A DNA stretch of 64,000 bases from Echeneis naucrates (GCF_900963305.1 NC_042532.1:7399207-7463206); one strand, 5' to 3'. Positions 40,678-62,019 are shown, counted from the first letter of the stretch. Numbers and translations are program-made. The notes: generated by a model from the letters alone, not told the origin.

Positions 40678-40808
40678 AAACTGAAAAATAATATAAAAAA
40701 TATAAAATCCATAAAATCTTAATAAAAAGAACCGTGATACTTAAAGTAATACAAACGCTTAAAAAAAAGAGCAAAACATTAATTAAAAAAAAAAAAACAA
40801 ACAAACAG
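40678..40808 (+). promoter_or_regulatory. pabpc4: A-rich 5' leader element of pabpc4 (candidate autoregulatory site)
   Basis: About 130 bases dominated by A, including runs of 8 and 12 A and (AAAC) units, lie inside the predicted 5' UTR. In PABPC1 an A-rich leader bound by PABP itself represses translation. The same role here is inferred. A U-rich tract (40914-40942) further down the leader could pair with it. Confidence 0.55.
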
Positions 40809-41035
40809 GAGGCCTCGGGCTTAACCCGAAGTTGGCGTTTTTTGTTTTGGTTTTTTTTTAAGGAAGAAAATACGGCAGAGGACATCAAGATTATTTTTCT
40901 TTTTAAATCGAGATTTTTTTTTTTTATTTTTTTTTTTTTTTTACATTTTATTTAATTTTTTGTTCAGGTTTGACGTTTTCTGAGCCGGCTGGATCAGGGA
41001 GCCAGCTGTCCTCACACCGTGTCTTTATTACATGA

Positions 41036-48706
<7,671 letters not shown>

Positions 48707-49203
48707 ACAACATTTGCTCTCTCAGATTGGTAATGATAATACATTATCAGTCAAGCTATTCATACCTGTTGATTTGCTTACACATAGTTGTGGTTTTGTG
48801 ACACGAATGAAAAGTCATTGTGTTGTTTCAGGGCACAGAAAATGAGCAGAGATGAGAAGAGGGACACTACACTGACTCCAGACACCAGAATCATCTGAAC
48901 AATTATAACTAAAACAACAACAAAAAAAAAGAAAACATGAAAAAAAAGTAAAATTAAATTTTAAAATATACTTGAACATTTTGAAAAATGTTACAGTTCA
49001 TAATTTTTTAGCTCTGGAATACCAAAAGCAATAATGCAAATGATTTTTGAATGAAGGCCTTTTATTTTGTGGCGAAGGAGAAATACCTTTTTCTAGAAGG
49101 AAAATGAGCCTTGTTCTTTTTTCTTTGCTTGACATTTTTATGCTTGATTTGAAATGATGGACTCCTCCATCCTAACATGTTATTATGGGTGTGTGGTATT
49201 CTC

Positions 49204-49209
49204 AATAAA
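49204..49209 (+). other. pabpc4: Polyadenylation signal, pabpc4
   Basis: AATAAA lies about 500 bases after the stop. A second AATAAA near 49545 could give a longer 3' UTR. Confidence 0.5.
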
Positions 49210-50876
49210 TGGATGATTCTTCAAGGTTATCACTCTTACTTGTGTTATTTAAACCTTATATGTTTTGCTCAGTTTTGATGAGTGTTTGTGTCTATCCGAC
49301 AAAACCTGACAGTAGTGCAACCGTGAAGACCAGTGCGGGGTAAGGGGTTGAGTAATCACCATATGACAATATAGTCATAAACAATCAAATGCCATATTCT
49401 TTTTAGCTAACTTGACATTTGTCTTGATATAAGTACACAAGAAGGGATATTAAAATGATTAATTTTGCATCAGAGAAAGCAGGAAAATTTTTTTTTTCCA
49501 AATTACCAAACTTCCCTTCAGAGATATTGTCTCTCAGTCTTTGCAATAAAAACTTCATTGTAAAACCAATGTTGTGACTTCTGACTATTCATCTCTAAAA
49601 ATGCTAAATCTCTAATTGCATGTAATTTTGTAAATAAGTCTGTGTTGTAATAAAGAAATATGTTAAAACATCAATTTTGTCATTTTTATCTTGTCTTTGT
49701 AATGTTGTTGTTTTTATAAATTGTGGTAATTGTAGTTTTTTCTTCTTTGCCTTGCTGTTAAGTCCAAAATGTAAACAGTTGTTCCCTGTGTCTGGGAACA
49801 TCACTAACAAAAAATCTGTTGAATGCTCTTTCCTTCTTTTTAAGTAGACAATCAAATGTGTAAATATCTTTACTGTTAAAATCACTAAGACATTTTGGAT
49901 TATTACATGAATTTGTGGAGGGAGAGAGACCTTGGCTGCATTATGTCTCAAAATACATCCATGAGGTACCGAGACAGAAATGGTGGGAAACAACCCCTTG
50001 TGCTATTTTAAGGCTGCTTGACTATATAAATAAAGAATTGGACATGGCTTCACAAAAAAGTATTGTAATTGTGTGCATGGGGTGTTTTGTCAAACAGGTG
50101 GAGGAGAGCTCACCAGAATAGACAGGCAGGTTTTAGTTTCAATGATTAATTGCATATAAGCTATTATGGTGCAGTCTATTTGATCGTTCCCTGGCAGCTA
50201 TTTTTGGTATCCATCCAGCCCACACAAAACCACCTCAAAACTAGAAAACTGGAACACATGCCAATTATAGCTCAGAATAAATTGACCAACCTGCTAACAA
50301 TGCAACCTTTTTCTTAAGAGATTTCTCTAAAATTCCTCTGGCTCTTGAGGTTATCCGGGTATTTTCATCAAGTCTTCATGTAAATGTAAAGTGTGAGTTA
50401 ATAACTGCCTTCATATTCCATTTAAGGAATATCACAGTTCAATGTATAATATAGTATAAATTGGGCCTATGAATTATGTATAACATCGTATAATATTTAT
50501 AAAATGTATTAGAAGACAGAAGGTCTAACCTGATCTACATATGCTGCAATTTCCATGTCAACAAGAAAATCTCTAAACATGTTGGCCAGCTGCTTGATCT
50601 GGGGAAAAATCCTTCTGCAACATTAGAAGTTATTTAAAAGACCTTGCATGATGCAACACAAACACATATATTTCAATTTATTTCATAAAATAAATGGGGG
50701 GGGGGGGGGTTTAGTGTGCAATTGTGATACTGCTGATGTTGAAATTGAGTGTGTGTGTGTATTTCAGTGTTTCCTCCAACAGATGGCGCGAGAGCTCAGG
50801 AGAGCAGAGGCGGGGTTTAGTTTCTCTGAGCCAATGAGGAGCTTGCGGGGTTAAAGTTGAAGGGTTATTCTCCAAT
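49210..50876. other. Intergenic region, pabpc4 to ppie
   Basis: AT-rich spacer without a recognisable gene. It contains possible distal pabpc4 3' UTR (to about 49600), a G14 run at 50696-50709 followed by a short GT-rich stretch, and a CCAAT motif at 50831 that is 46 bases upstream of the ppie ATG. Short open frames here have no family similarity. Confidence 0.4.
50696..50709 (+). repeat. G14 homopolymer
   Basis: A run of 14 G residues about 170 bases upstream of the ppie start. It is hard to sequence and the length may be inexact. Confidence 0.7.
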
Positions 50877-53441
50877 ATGGCCGCGAACAAACGAGTGCTA
50901 TATGTTGGTGAGTTATTCTTATTTTCCGCGGAAAGCCGGGATACTTCTTTCACATGTTGAGGTTATTATTTGGAAAGCACCAAACCAGTCGCAGCCAAAC
51001 CTGTATTAGGTGGTTATGACATTAAAAAGGGTAGGGAGGGAAATGTCGCTGAAGTTTTTAGTTTTCCGCTCACTTTAAACTCAGCACAGCTTCCTGACAA
51101 CGTCACACAAAAATAAGAAGAGAGGTCCAGCTCCTGTAACTTCCTGGACTCTTGAACGCAGCACGCTGACGTCTTGTCGATTGACCTCCAACTCTTATTC
51201 TTCAGATGCATTAAACAACACAGAAGAAGAAAGAGATGACGAGTTCTCACGTATTTAATGGCCCCTGTGTTTTTGTTAGGTGGTCTGGCAGAAGAGGTGG
51301 ATGAGAAGGTCTTACATGCAGCGTTTATCCCGTTTGGAGACATCACAGACATCCAGATCCCATTAGACTATGAGACAGGTAAGAGCGACAGGTAACAGGA
51401 GCCACTCTGTTTCTACAATACTGAGCCACATTCATCTGTTTCATGTTCTGTCTGCAGAAAAGCACAGAGGATTTGCTTTCATTGAGTTTGAACTGGCAGA
51501 GGTACGTAATGCACGTAGAGCTACTCAAGTATTGTGCACACACCTTGACATATTATATTGCCTTATAAGTTACAGTATTTTCAAAGGAAATATACAAGTA
51601 TACTCATATTTAAAGGTAGAATTGATCCAGATCACATGTGTTTGCTTGAGGGAATTTGACATTGTACGCAACTTGACGGGGTGGTTGATTTTGAACATAT
51701 AAGTATTGCCATTTATGTCCCAATAAAGTATTTTTCAGAGAAAATAACAATTATACATTCTTTATCTTCTGCAGGATGCTGCAGCAGCCATTGATAACAT
51801 GGTAAGTGTGTTGCATTGCTGCACACACATGCAAGTTCTGGCTTATTCACATCTCTTGGATCTAGTTGGTGCTACCAAAAAACAAACAAACAAACAAAAA
51901 AGTAAGATTTATTAAATTATTCTCTACTAGAATGAGTCTGAGCTCTTTGGGCGGACAGTCCGGGTCAACATCGCCAAGCCCATGAGAATCAAAGAAGGTT
52001 CTTCTCGACCAGGTGATTAAATCAGTACTCAGATGACCTCACCTGTGATTTGAATGCCCAGCTCTGATTTTTGGCTCTGCCTTCCCTCAGTGTGGTCGGA
52101 CGATGACTGGCTGAAGAAGTTCTCAGGGAAGACAGCAGAGGAAGCTGAGGCGGAGGCTGCAGGTGGAGAAACAACCAACACATCAACACAGGAGGTGAGA
52201 TGGATTTTCTTTCCAGGGGTGATGTGTGTGATCTAATCATATTCAGATAGTAATTGAAAAATGATTTGGATTTCTAGGGTGAGCCCCCAGCTAAAAAGGG
52301 TCGAGTTAATCCTCAGGTGTATATGGACATCAAGATCGGCAACAAGCCCGCAGGGAGGCTACGCTTCCTTTTGAGGGCTGACATTGTTCCCATGACAGCA
52401 GGTTTGTAGACAGCCTCCTGAAGGGCTGTAACCATCACATCTGTGTCAGAGATATACACTGTAACTCAACATCTTTTTTTTTTTTGTTGTTGTGGTTTTT
52501 TTTTTTTTTGTTTGTTTTTTAAGAATTAAAAAGACACAATTTATCTATACAAATGTTAAAAGAAGAGTTTTGAGCTGAGTGTGTTGAAGCAAACTTTAAG
52601 TAATATTTTGTATCATTTGCAGAAAACTTCCGTTGCTTATGCACACACGAGAAGGGATTTGGCTACAAAGGCAGCAGCTTCCATCGCATCATCCCTCAGT
52701 TTATGTGTCAAGGGGGCGATTTCACCAACCACAATGGCACCGGCGGCAAGTCCATCTATGGCCGCAAGTTTGATGATGAGAACTTCGTCCTCAAGCACAC
52801 TGCACCAGGTGAGGGGTTTGTAAGGAGAGAGTTAGTTTAGGGTTTGCATTTACTTGCAGATCTTAAAGATAACTGGTCAGCTGATGCTGTCTCTCTTTTG
52901 CTGACAGGGCAGCTGTCAATGGCCAACTCTGGGCCAAACTCTAATGGCTCTCAGTTCTTCATCACCACTGATAAAACAGACTGGCTGGATGGCAAACATG
53001 TAGTGTTTGGAGACCTGGTGGAAGGGATGGATGTGCTCCGTGCAATGGAGGTAAAAGAGAAACCTTTTGTTTTTGTGTTGATTTTTAATTGCTACAGCAA
53101 AACAATCAAAATTTTGCTGGAAATGTGTTACATTTGGTGATGTTGCATTGTCTTTTTCCACAGTTACTGTATGTAAGATATTTTAGTGTATGTTATTTGC
53201 TTGTCTATTTTGGTTACATTTAAGTGATTGTACTGTAGAAAATGAACACGATTTAGATGCACTCGGTAGAAATTTTACCAATTTTACCATTTTACCAATC
53301 TGGTTTTGTCTTAAAGTAATAAAGGCTAGAATTTACTTGAATGTCATTTTTCAAATTATCTTCTCTCTGCAGGCTCAGGGCACAAAAGACGGGAAGCCTA
53401 AGCAGAAGGTGATCATCTCCGACTGTGGAGAATATGTCTGA
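50877..53441 (+). CDS. ppie: Peptidyl-prolyl cis-trans isomerase E (cyclophilin E, Cyp33)
   Basis: Ten coding exons: 50877-50907, 51280-51378, 51458-51501, 51775-51801, 51931-52012, 52091-52194, 52278-52401, 52623-52808, 52908-53050, 53373-53441. They sum to 909 nt (302 aa plus stop), in phase and close to human PPIE (301 aa). An N-terminal RRM (about residues 5-84, LYVGGL and HRGFAFIEF) is joined by an acidic linker to a cyclophilin domain (about 138-300). The isomerase residues are present ([34 protein letters not shown]). The protein acts in the nucleus in the spliceosome and with the MLL1 PHD finger. PABPC4-PPIE adjacency matches human 1p34.2. A polyadenylation signal lies at 53559-53564. 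Confidence 0.96.
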
Positions 53442-54649
53442 AAACAAAGTGCTGGCTTGACTTTTTTGGGTGTGCATGGAGGCAGTGCATCTGAGAGCAC
53501 GAGTGTGTTCATTGTCTTTTGTACTTTGAACCCACATCTTTTGTCATGTAAATATTTCAATAAACACTTTTTTATGAAGAATCTACAGCTTGACGTCTTC
53601 TTCTTTACTTTACAAATAAAGGGTCACGTTGTTTGTTTGAGTTTGTTTGGTGTTGTTTGTCCAGAATAGTTACAGCATTATCCATTCATAGCACGTTTCG
53701 TTTGGTTAAGGAAAATGGCACCTTTTCATTTTGTTTGATGACTAAGTACTCTAAAGCTAAACAAAAGCCTTTATAAAGGTGTGTCATTTTCACAAATAAG
53801 TGTCGATCCTCTTTTCTCATGCTTCAATGTGCAGATTTTAATGTGTTACAGCCAAATAACAGGGGCGATTTTTAAATTATCGAGTTGTATACGCAGGAAG
53901 TTATTCTCCCCCCTCTCTTTAATCAGAGTGATTAAAAGTCGTCTGTTTTCTTCGCTTAATTGGTCAGACAAGTTTGTTGGGCAGCCACACCTGAGTAGGT
54001 TGAGGCTGAGAGGACATGGCAGACAAACTGCTCCGCCCAGCCCACTCCCGTCCTGTTGAGAAATCTGCTCCTCATCGGAGCGCCTCATCCAAAGCTGCCC
54101 CTCCGCTGACACGGGACAGCAGGAAGAGCGATCAGACTGTGAGTATTCAAATAAAATCAAATACATGAAAACTGAGAGTGATCTTGAAGCGAACGTGTTT
54201 ATTTATTTGTTTATTTGTTTATTTAGTAGATTTTAGAGAGTTTGATAACGAGCGATTGTGCAGGAATGTGGAAAAACTCACAAGTTGCTGGAAAGTGGAG
54301 AGCTGTGAGATTTTATCTTTGTGAGAAAAATTGAAAAGCTGTTTCTTAAATAACGTCCATAATTAACGGGTTTATGTAAGGGTCCGCTCACGTTTATGTT
54401 GAATTTACACTTGTTTTTTCTTGTCTTTGGCTTTAAGATCCGCAGACGTGAATCCTTAATAACAACAAAACGGTTCTACTCCGCAGTTTCTTAGTGTTCT
54501 TGTCCTTTGGTGTGTATGTGATATGTTGGATATACTTTTTTTTCTATCCCTAACAGCTACATTGGTAAAGTTTGTCTGAGCCGTTTAAACTCAGCTCTCC
54601 TTGTCTCCCAACAGCAGGAAGAGCAGACAGATAGTGAAGAAACCTCGTC
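53442..54649 (+). other. ppie 3' UTR, spacer and gjb4-like 5' region
   Basis: The ppie AATAAA is at 53559-53564. A likely non-coding gjb4-like first exon ends at 54138 (GACT|gtgagt) and splices to an acceptor at about 54614. Its GC-rich upstream sequence (54000-54130) may contain the promoter. A TTTA/TTTG tandem tract lies near 54198-54225. Confidence 0.45.
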
Positions 54650-55441
54650 ATGAACTGGGCATTCCTCCAGGGCCTCCTCAGTGGAGTGAACAAATACTCC
54701 ACTGCCTTTGGCAGAGTGTGGCTCTCCATTGTCTTCCTCTTCAGAGTCATGGTATTTGTGGTAGCAGCAGAGAAAGTATGGGGTGATGAACAAAAAGACT
54801 TTAAATGCAACACGGCTCAGCCCGGGTGCCACAATGTCTGCTACGACCACTTCTTCCCGGTGTCCCATGTCCGGCTGTGGGCCCTGCAGCTCATCTTCGT
54901 CACTTGCCCCTCACTCCTGGTGGTCATGCATGTTGCTTACAGGGAGGACAGAGAAAAGAAACATCGACTTAAATATGGCGATAACTGCCACCGTCTCTAC
55001 CAGAACCCTGGCAAGAAGCGCGGGGGCCTGTGGTGGACTTATGTCCTCACTTTAGTCTTCAAAATAGGAGTGGATGCTACCTTTGTCTACCTCCTCTACC
55101 ACATCTATGAGGGCTATGACTTCCCATCACTCATCAAGTGTGAGCAGAAGCCCTGTCCAAACAAAGTGGACTGCTTCATCGCTCGGCCCACTGAGAAGAG
55201 AATCTTCACCCTCTTCATGGTGGTCACCAGCCTGGCCTGCATCCTGCTCTCTGTTTTTGAAATTCTCTACCTGGTTGGAAAACGTTGCTGTGAATGTGCG
55301 AACGGAAACAATCGTTCTCGCCAGGCCATGACTGACACAATGTCCAGTGGAAGCAAATTGATGAGCTCAAACACTCTAAAGCTGCCAGATGCAAAAACCC
55401 CTGATATACCCGCCCCCTCATACAGTGTTGCCGTGTCTTGA
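54650..55441 (+). CDS. gjb4: Gap junction beta-4-like protein (connexin 30.3 type)
   Basis: A single uninterrupted coding exon encodes 263 aa, as usual for connexins. Six connexins form a hemichannel and two dock into a gap-junction channel. The N-terminus [18 protein letters not shown] is the GJB4 signature. Four membrane spans are visible. The first extracellular loop has the CX6CX3C pattern ([12 protein letters not shown]) and the second CX4CX5C ([12 protein letters not shown]). The cytoplasmic loop carries [10 protein letters not shown]. The C-terminal tail is short, rich in Ser/Asn/Thr, and ends SYSVAVS. It lies 3.9 kb upstream of a gjb3-like gene on the same strand, matching the human GJB4-GJB3 cluster on 1p34.3. 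An ATTAAA signal lies at 56076-56081. Confidence 0.92.
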   Translation: MNWAFLQGLLSGVNKYSTAFGRVWLSIVFLFRVMVFVVAAEKVWGDEQKDFKCNTAQPGCHNVCYDHFFPVSHVRLWALQLIFVTCPSLLVVMHVAYREDREKKHRLKYGDNCHRLYQNPGKKRGGLWWTYVLTLVFKIGVDATFVYLLYHIYEGYDFPSLIKCEQKPCPNKVDCFIARPTEKRIFTLFMVVTSLACILLSVFEILYLVGKRCCECANGNNRSRQAMTDTMSSGSKLMSSNTLKLPDAKTPDIPAPSYSVAVS

Positions 55442-58400
55442 TTTACTGAGATTAAAACAAAGACATGGGAAAGCAAAGGTGCTTCACATTCTCCACAATC
55501 CTTTGCACTTCCTCAAAAGACTTAATGGCAGACATTTTTCTGCTGGGACACTGAACTACGATGGAGTTAACTCCTAGCTGTTCGTCCGCAGTAAGAGCTC
55601 TGGACCTCAGGACAGATGGAGGATGTTCTTACTGTTTTGGTTTGGGGAGAGTTATAGATGTTACAGATGGAGATTTTAAACCCTTGAAAAGAAAAATCAA
55701 GAATGTTTATGTGGTGTAGTGTCAGATTTCAATTGAATGAGTCATTCTGTGGTTTAGTGAGTATGGTTTAAAAAACGCATCTGGTTTTCTGTGTAAGATT
55801 TTCCTTCTGCTCATGCCAGAGTTCAAAATGGTAACTTCAGTCTGTATTACTTCTTCTCCATTCCCTTACGCAGTCGTTAATCTTGCTGTACATACCATAC
55901 TTACTGCCATACAAGGTTTGAAAGATTGTGTCATAAAAGATTGTGCCATAATATCTGCATACAGGCAATGATGAATAGCAGTTTATGAAACCGTTGATGA
56001 TAATAATAACTCAGGATTTTTATGTTTTGCTGCATTGAGGGGCAGTATTACTGTATATTTGTTAATATTATTTTCATTAAAGATAATTTTCATATTTTGA
56101 AGAAGTGTGTGTTTTATTATTTTATAAGGTCAAAGTTAGATCCATGCACAATAGTGTGCACTGTGTTCAACATAGAAAAGAGCCACTTCTGAATAGAAAA
56201 GGATATACTGATTCAGCACTTTGGGGGTTTGACAATGCTCTCTGACCTTCTTCCTACTTCCACTTTTTCCATGTTTATTGTGAAGGGCTCACTGCTCACT
56301 GGCTGCTCAGATTTTTGCTGTGAGCAGCACCCGTATGTTTTTTAGATTGATTGGTACTTTGGGCAGGATAGAGGAGGAGCCTCCCACTCCTCTGATTCAT
56401 CTGTCCTGACGAGTGGAACACCCAACGCAGGAATTTGTCGGTCCACACAGAGGCTAAATGGAGGATTCCAGTATTTACGCTATCAAGTGCCAGAGGCAAG
56501 ATGTAGTGAGATAAAAAAGTTGAGGGTTTTTAATTTTTTTTATTATTATTATTTTTTTACCCTCTTGAGTTTTGCTTTCAACATAGTAAATATACAGCCA
56601 TTTTGTTAGTGCTGGCCAGAATAAATTCAAAAAGAAATGTCTCTCTTCAATCAATGATTGGATCATTTGCAGGCATTGCTGCGGAAGGTGTCACTGGAAC
56701 CATTAAGATCTATTTTAGCAGACTGTTATGATAATCCTGGGGTTCATAAGTAGAACACTGTTTTAGGAAAGCCAAGTTTGTTCGCCTGCCTACGTATTGT
56801 GAGAGCAGCAGACAACCTCCAAAGATGAGACCAAAAAAACTTCAAAGTTGAGCAATCACAAGGAATAAATGAAAAAAAAAAAAGAATGATTGTATTGGTC
56901 CTGAAATCATAACTGAGATCCATTACATGTGGTTGTTTTTGTCCAACCTGACTGAGTGGTTCTGCAAATTAGCCAACAGTGACTCATTTTAAGACCCTCC
57001 CCACTCTTCCTGGTTATTATCTTTCATCGCTCCAGCTCTCTCTGCTCTGGTACATTTCCTTCCTGCCGCAGTACCTGGAGTGAAAAGCAACAGGTTTATC
57101 CAGTTGTGTTCCATCTTGTCAAGACTTGCAGCTGACAGAGGTTGAGTCTTCCAGGTGTGTCCCAGCAGACTGCTTGGAGCTAAAAACATGTACTTCCTTC
57201 ACATTTGACCAAATACACTGAACTTCTCAGTAATGTTGATACACTTACAGATGCTGTGTTCACATGTGTAACCTGTATGTCACAGATTCATTTCCTGGAA
57301 AGCACAGCTCTAACTTGATATTTCTAACAATCTCAAGGACTTAGATTTTTAGAGAGAGTGTTTAATCTTTGAGGGCAACACCACAACAATGTGTTGATTT
57401 CCTCACCTGGAATCCTCCCCGAATTTAAGACTGATTGACAAGTTAGCTGCCTTGACTTGATGTGAGAGAGGTGATGTACTAAGTGTTAAACAAGTCTGTT
57501 TTACACATAATATAAACATAGTACTCAGTAGGTCTGATCACAGGCTCTGCTACACAAGAGCAGGTAACTCTGGCCAAGCATAGACATTTCAGACAAACTG
57601 ATGCTTAATATTCTTCCATTCATCAACAAACTGATAGTAACTTGCTGTTTTTCCTACAAAACACAAACATGGTGGTGCAGTTTGTGTTGGAAATGTTAAC
57701 TTCAAATTCTATGAAAAAAGCATTCAGTTAACTGATAGATAACAGATAAATAACAAAAAGTAAGGCCACATTGCAGCTGTGGTAATTCATCAGTTGTCAC
57801 GGTGACATCTGAGTATAATGTCTCGTTTTACATGTAGAAAGATGACACAATACACTTTTTGTTCAACAGTGTTCAACTGTAAAGTAATTTGAATACTGCA
57901 GACAATTAAAATAATGAATGAGGAAAAGGAAAAGAAAAAATTCTGTCCTGAAAATATGTTTCCAAGTACTCTTTCGGGGGGAAAAAAAAGGTTGAGGACA
58001 AACAAAAGAGAGACACACCTTAAGGTGAACGCAATGTTGTGTTGCCTTGAGCATATCACTTGGGAGGTACTCAGAAACAAGTTCAAACAGCGTGAGCGCC
58101 CAGTTCACTGGAAAAAATGACGCTAGACCTGTTGTCACTAAAGCGTTTTAAATCAGTACAATCACACCTTCTTAAGATGTCTGACTGAAATTTACAACTG
58201 CTGCTCTAAGATAACTATTGTCACATGGAGTCAGTCTATAGTATACATGTGCAGGTGGCAAACTTCCATCCCTTTGAATGATTCATTGCCATACTGTTAC
58301 TCAGGGTCCTGTAGGCCCTCAGAGGGGCCCAGGTTTCCCAGTCCAGGACTGAACTTCATGTGGTTTACAGGCTGTGAGTAGTTCATTGGTACAAAACTGG

Positions 58401-59331
58401 ACAGGTTACGCGTAACCTGGAAATACCTGGATAGGGTTTGTTTAACACTGGCATTGAGGAGAGAGGGGGAAAGAAAGGAGGCTTCTGAGGCAGCTTCAGT
58501 CTGTCTTTAACTCCACCCACAGGCACATTTCTCAACGCTGCGCTGCCCCACCTGGGACTCAAATCTGCGTCTTAATACGCTAAAACGACAAAAAAAGGAA
58601 CAAGAAATCACCAGAGCTACATTTACCTGCTCTTGTTTTAACGCAATATGGACTAAAGCTTCTTTAGGTGAGTGAAAACGGTCTCTGATTAACTTTTTGT
58701 CTGTCTGAAATGAGGGAAGCTCCGTCAGTTTTTAAGTTCGCGTTTCAGCCGATTGGAAATCGGATGATTTCTGGGCTTTTATACATACATGGTTAAATAA
58801 TCTGTCCGTAGTCCCAGCAGAGGCAATGAAAAAGACAAGCAAGCCACCAAAACCAGTGTAAGAAACGTCTGTCGGCTGTGCTTAAAAAAAGTTTTTTTCT
58901 GTTGGGAGACCCGGGACTACTCAGATACACATGCCGATCATTTTTACTGTTGTAAAACAAATATTTGACAAAACGATCCAAAATATACACACTGCCTCAT
59001 TTAAATAAAGGTATAAAGTCAGGGTGGATAATGTTGGTCCAACTTGTTTCCTCTATAACCAGTTTGGCTGGTAACAACTTGTCTTTACTGTTCAGTTTTG
59101 TGAAGTTGGAGCTGGAAATGACAACAGGGGGAAATGTTTTTATATTAAACCAGCTTAGGAAGATGAACTGTTGGGGGTTTGTTTTTTCAGACAACCCAAA
59201 GTAAGTGAGAAACTATAACCCATCAAATATATTCACCCATTCTACATTCTGCCACATCCAGGTTTGAAGATAAACTACCACCAGAAAGAGAGGAATTTCA
59301 GGGAACAGAGATTTGACTGCTGATCGGGGAC
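55442..59331 (+). other. Intergenic region between the two connexin genes
   Basis: It contains the gjb4-like 3' UTR (to about 56100), then AT-rich spacer with no recognisable gene, and the gjb3-like promoter and 5' UTR. A candidate non-coding gjb3-like first exon ends near 58669 (CTTTAG|gtgagt). It splices to the acceptor at 59261/59262, 70 bases before the coding start. A minus-strand open frame at 56296-56499 has no family similarity. Confidence 0.4.
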
Positions 59332-60198
59332 ATGGACTGGAAGACTTTTCAAGCCCTCCTCAGTGGAGTGAACAAGTATTCAACGGCTTTTGGGCGGGTA
59401 TGGCTGTCTGTGGTGTTTGTGTTCAGGGTAATGGTGTACGTGGTGGCAGCAGAGCGAGTTTGGGGCGATGAGCAGAAGGACTTTGACTGCAACACCAAGC
59501 AGCCTGGCTGTGCCAACGTCTGCTACGACCACTTTTTCCCCATCTCCCACATCCGCCTATGGGCCCTGCAGCTCATCTTCGTTACATGCCCTTCCTTCAT
59601 GGTGGTGATGCATGTGGCTTACCGGGACGACCGTGAGCGCAAGCACAGAGCCAAGCACGGTGAGAACGCCGAGCATTTGTACACCAACACTGGCAAGAAA
59701 CATGGTGGCTTGTGGTGGACCTACCTGATCAGCCTCTTCGTAAAGACAGGCATTGAGGTCTCCTTTCTGTACATCCTCCACCGAGTGTACGACAGCTTCT
59801 ACCTGCCAAGGCTGGTCAAGTGTGAGGTATCACCTTGCCCTAACCAGGTGGACTGTTACATAGGCCACCCCACTGAAAAGAAGGTCTTCACCTACTTCAT
59901 GGTTGGCGCTTCGGCCCTCTGCATCATCCTGAACATCTGCGAGATTATTTATCTCATCGCAAAGCGCATTGCACGGATTGCAAACAAGCTCAAGAGGCGA
60001 AACCGCAACGTAGCTGTGCATCATGAAGACTACAACGACGACCCCTTTAACAACTTCAACCCACCAGTGTCAAGACGGGACATAAAGGAAAAGCCTCCGT
60101 CCTTCAAGAGTGCATATAAGATTCCATATGGACCTTCATTGCTCAAACATGAAGTGAAGATACGGGCCTCTGCACCCAACCTGTCAACTTCAAAATGA
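59332..60198 (+). CDS. gjb3: Gap junction beta-3-like protein (connexin 31 type)
   Basis: A single coding exon encodes 288 aa. The N-terminus [20 protein letters not shown] and the C-terminal ASAPNL motif are GJB3/Cx31 hallmarks. Four membrane spans are visible. The first extracellular loop has Cys53, Cys60 and Cys64 (CX6CX3C), and the second has CX4CX5C ([12 protein letters not shown]). The cytoplasmic loop has [10 protein letters not shown]. The tail (about 80 residues) is longer than in human GJB3 (270 aa total) and is basic just after the fourth span. In mammals Cx31 acts in epidermis, inner ear and placenta. Two polyadenylation signals follow, near 60261 and at 60490-60495. The next gene, hmgcl, is convergent. 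Confidence 0.94.
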   Translation: MDWKTFQALLSGVNKYSTAFGRVWLSVVFVFRVMVYVVAAERVWGDEQKDFDCNTKQPGCANVCYDHFFPISHIRLWALQLIFVTCPSFMVVMHVAYRDDRERKHRAKHGENAEHLYTNTGKKHGGLWWTYLISLFVKTGIEVSFLYILHRVYDSFYLPRLVKCEVSPCPNQVDCYIGHPTEKKVFTYFMVGASALCIILNICEIIYLIAKRIARIANKLKRRNRNVAVHHEDYNDDPFNNFNPPVSRRDIKEKPPSFKSAYKIPYGPSLLKHEVKIRASAPNLSTSK

Positions 60199-62019
60199 TC
60201 CAAACTAAAATCAGGGGCCAAATATCAAGATCTCACTTCTTAACATATTTCTGGGGGGGGAATAAAATAAAAAAAAGCCTCAGTGCCATGAGCCAAACTA
60301 TAGTGTCATAGACTGGGCCAAAAGTTGACTCATCAGTACTGGATTCACCCTGTTGGCACCTCTGTGTCTACATCTAAGACTCTTTTAGAGCACATAAACT
60401 TTGGTTTCCAAGTCAACATCCACAATATTTAGAAGTCAGGTAGAGCTGAAATTATTTGGCGATAATCTTTGAGGTTCCTTTTTGAATAGAATAAAGGTCT
60501 GTGTGCTGTTTCAAATTCAGCATTTCATCCCTGCTAGACTATTTCTGTAAAGTTTCACTCGGCCTTGTGATTGGAGTATTGACACAGGAGGAAAGGGAAA
60601 TGAGCCAGTTGACTGCACACAAGAGCGTAGGACACACCTGGCCGAGGTATTCATCCTACCTGCCAGCATCTACAGGGTTGTGTTGAAGTGCTCTGAATGT
60701 TATATGCATATTCCAATGATCTGTTTTGTTCAGTGTAAACTCAAACCGAGGCTTCACATCAGGATTGATGTCCTGATCATCTTAAGTTTATCAGGTCACT
60801 TAACAGTTCTGTTTGGCTATACTCATTGTACTTGAAGGTGTGTAAACTGGTCCAAAATTACTCTTTCTGTTGCATTTATTAAGGTAAGATTTACCCCTAC
60901 AAAAGAATGCATAGCCTATATAATTAGTAGATTTTATCTCTGCAGCCATTCACTTGTTCTCAGGTTTATGTTGAACAGCCACATTGTACATAGACTGACT
61001 GCCTGAGCTTTGAAATGCTTGCATACAGCCTCACTTCATCCAAGACCACTGTTGATTCAAATAAGCCAAAAGGAATGCTGTTTATTCCTACGTTTGTAGA
61101 GCTGGAAGACAGTGGAGAACAAACAGATGGCTCATTGAACCACTGCACAGTTCTGAGTCTCTAATCGTCCACTTAGGACATCAGGTGAAAATGCATTTTC
61201 TGCACTTCTTGTTGTTTTTATACATTTATGTAAATTAAAATTAAGTTTATTGAATGTGCATTTCTTTTGAGTTTTTACTTTTAAGGAAAAATACTGATAG
61301 CCCTTGTGAATTTGTCCTTCTAGAATATGGTTTCCATTTGGAAAGTTGTTTGCGACAGTGAGGAAAATCACTTAAAACATAGAGCTGTTGCCAAATATCT
61401 AACAGTAAAAATAGTTTATCTGTAGCGAGCACAAACGCATTTTTACACCCACAAAACTACCTGAACAAGGACTTTTTCCACAGCTGAATCATAATTGCAA
61501 TTTCCTTCACTCACCCTTACTAAGCTTTGATGACTTTATTCATATAACCTGACTATGAGTCATCATGACTTGTGTTGTTGCTATACATGATGTTTGTTTC
61601 CTGGAGTGTTAAAGACCTCAGCTTTAAAAATCTCAGCCTGCCCGTTGGACTAGTCAGTCAGGTTTCCACGAGGTGCAGCAAAGAAAACTGTTTATGCTGA
61701 ATCATTTCTGCAACAAAATATCACTATGGAGATGGTGAAAAAATTGCTCTCACTTCAAACTGTTTGTGTAAACGTTACCATCAATGATACATTTATGAAA
61801 CAGTCTTTTATTTTTAAAAATCAATATTTACAGTTATAGTAAAATAAATATTTAAACATATTCAAGTAAAACAGAGAATCCTATATATGTAGAAAGTGAA
61901 TCTGTTTAATATAACATCCTTTTTTTTTCCACAAACCCGCTTAACCAGCTTAATGCCCGGTAGATGCTTACTTTCTGATCAACATTGAATTTATCCATCC
62001 ATGGGATAATTTTCCAGGT

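Noticed and set aside
49915-50121. 68-aa open frame between pabpc4 and ppie
   Set aside because: No family similarity, no good splice or start context, and it lies in AT-rich spacer.
54650-60198. The two intronless connexin reading frames as retrocopies
   Set aside because: Single coding exons are normal for connexin genes; both have upstream donor/acceptor pairs for a 5' UTR exon and no A-tail or target duplication.
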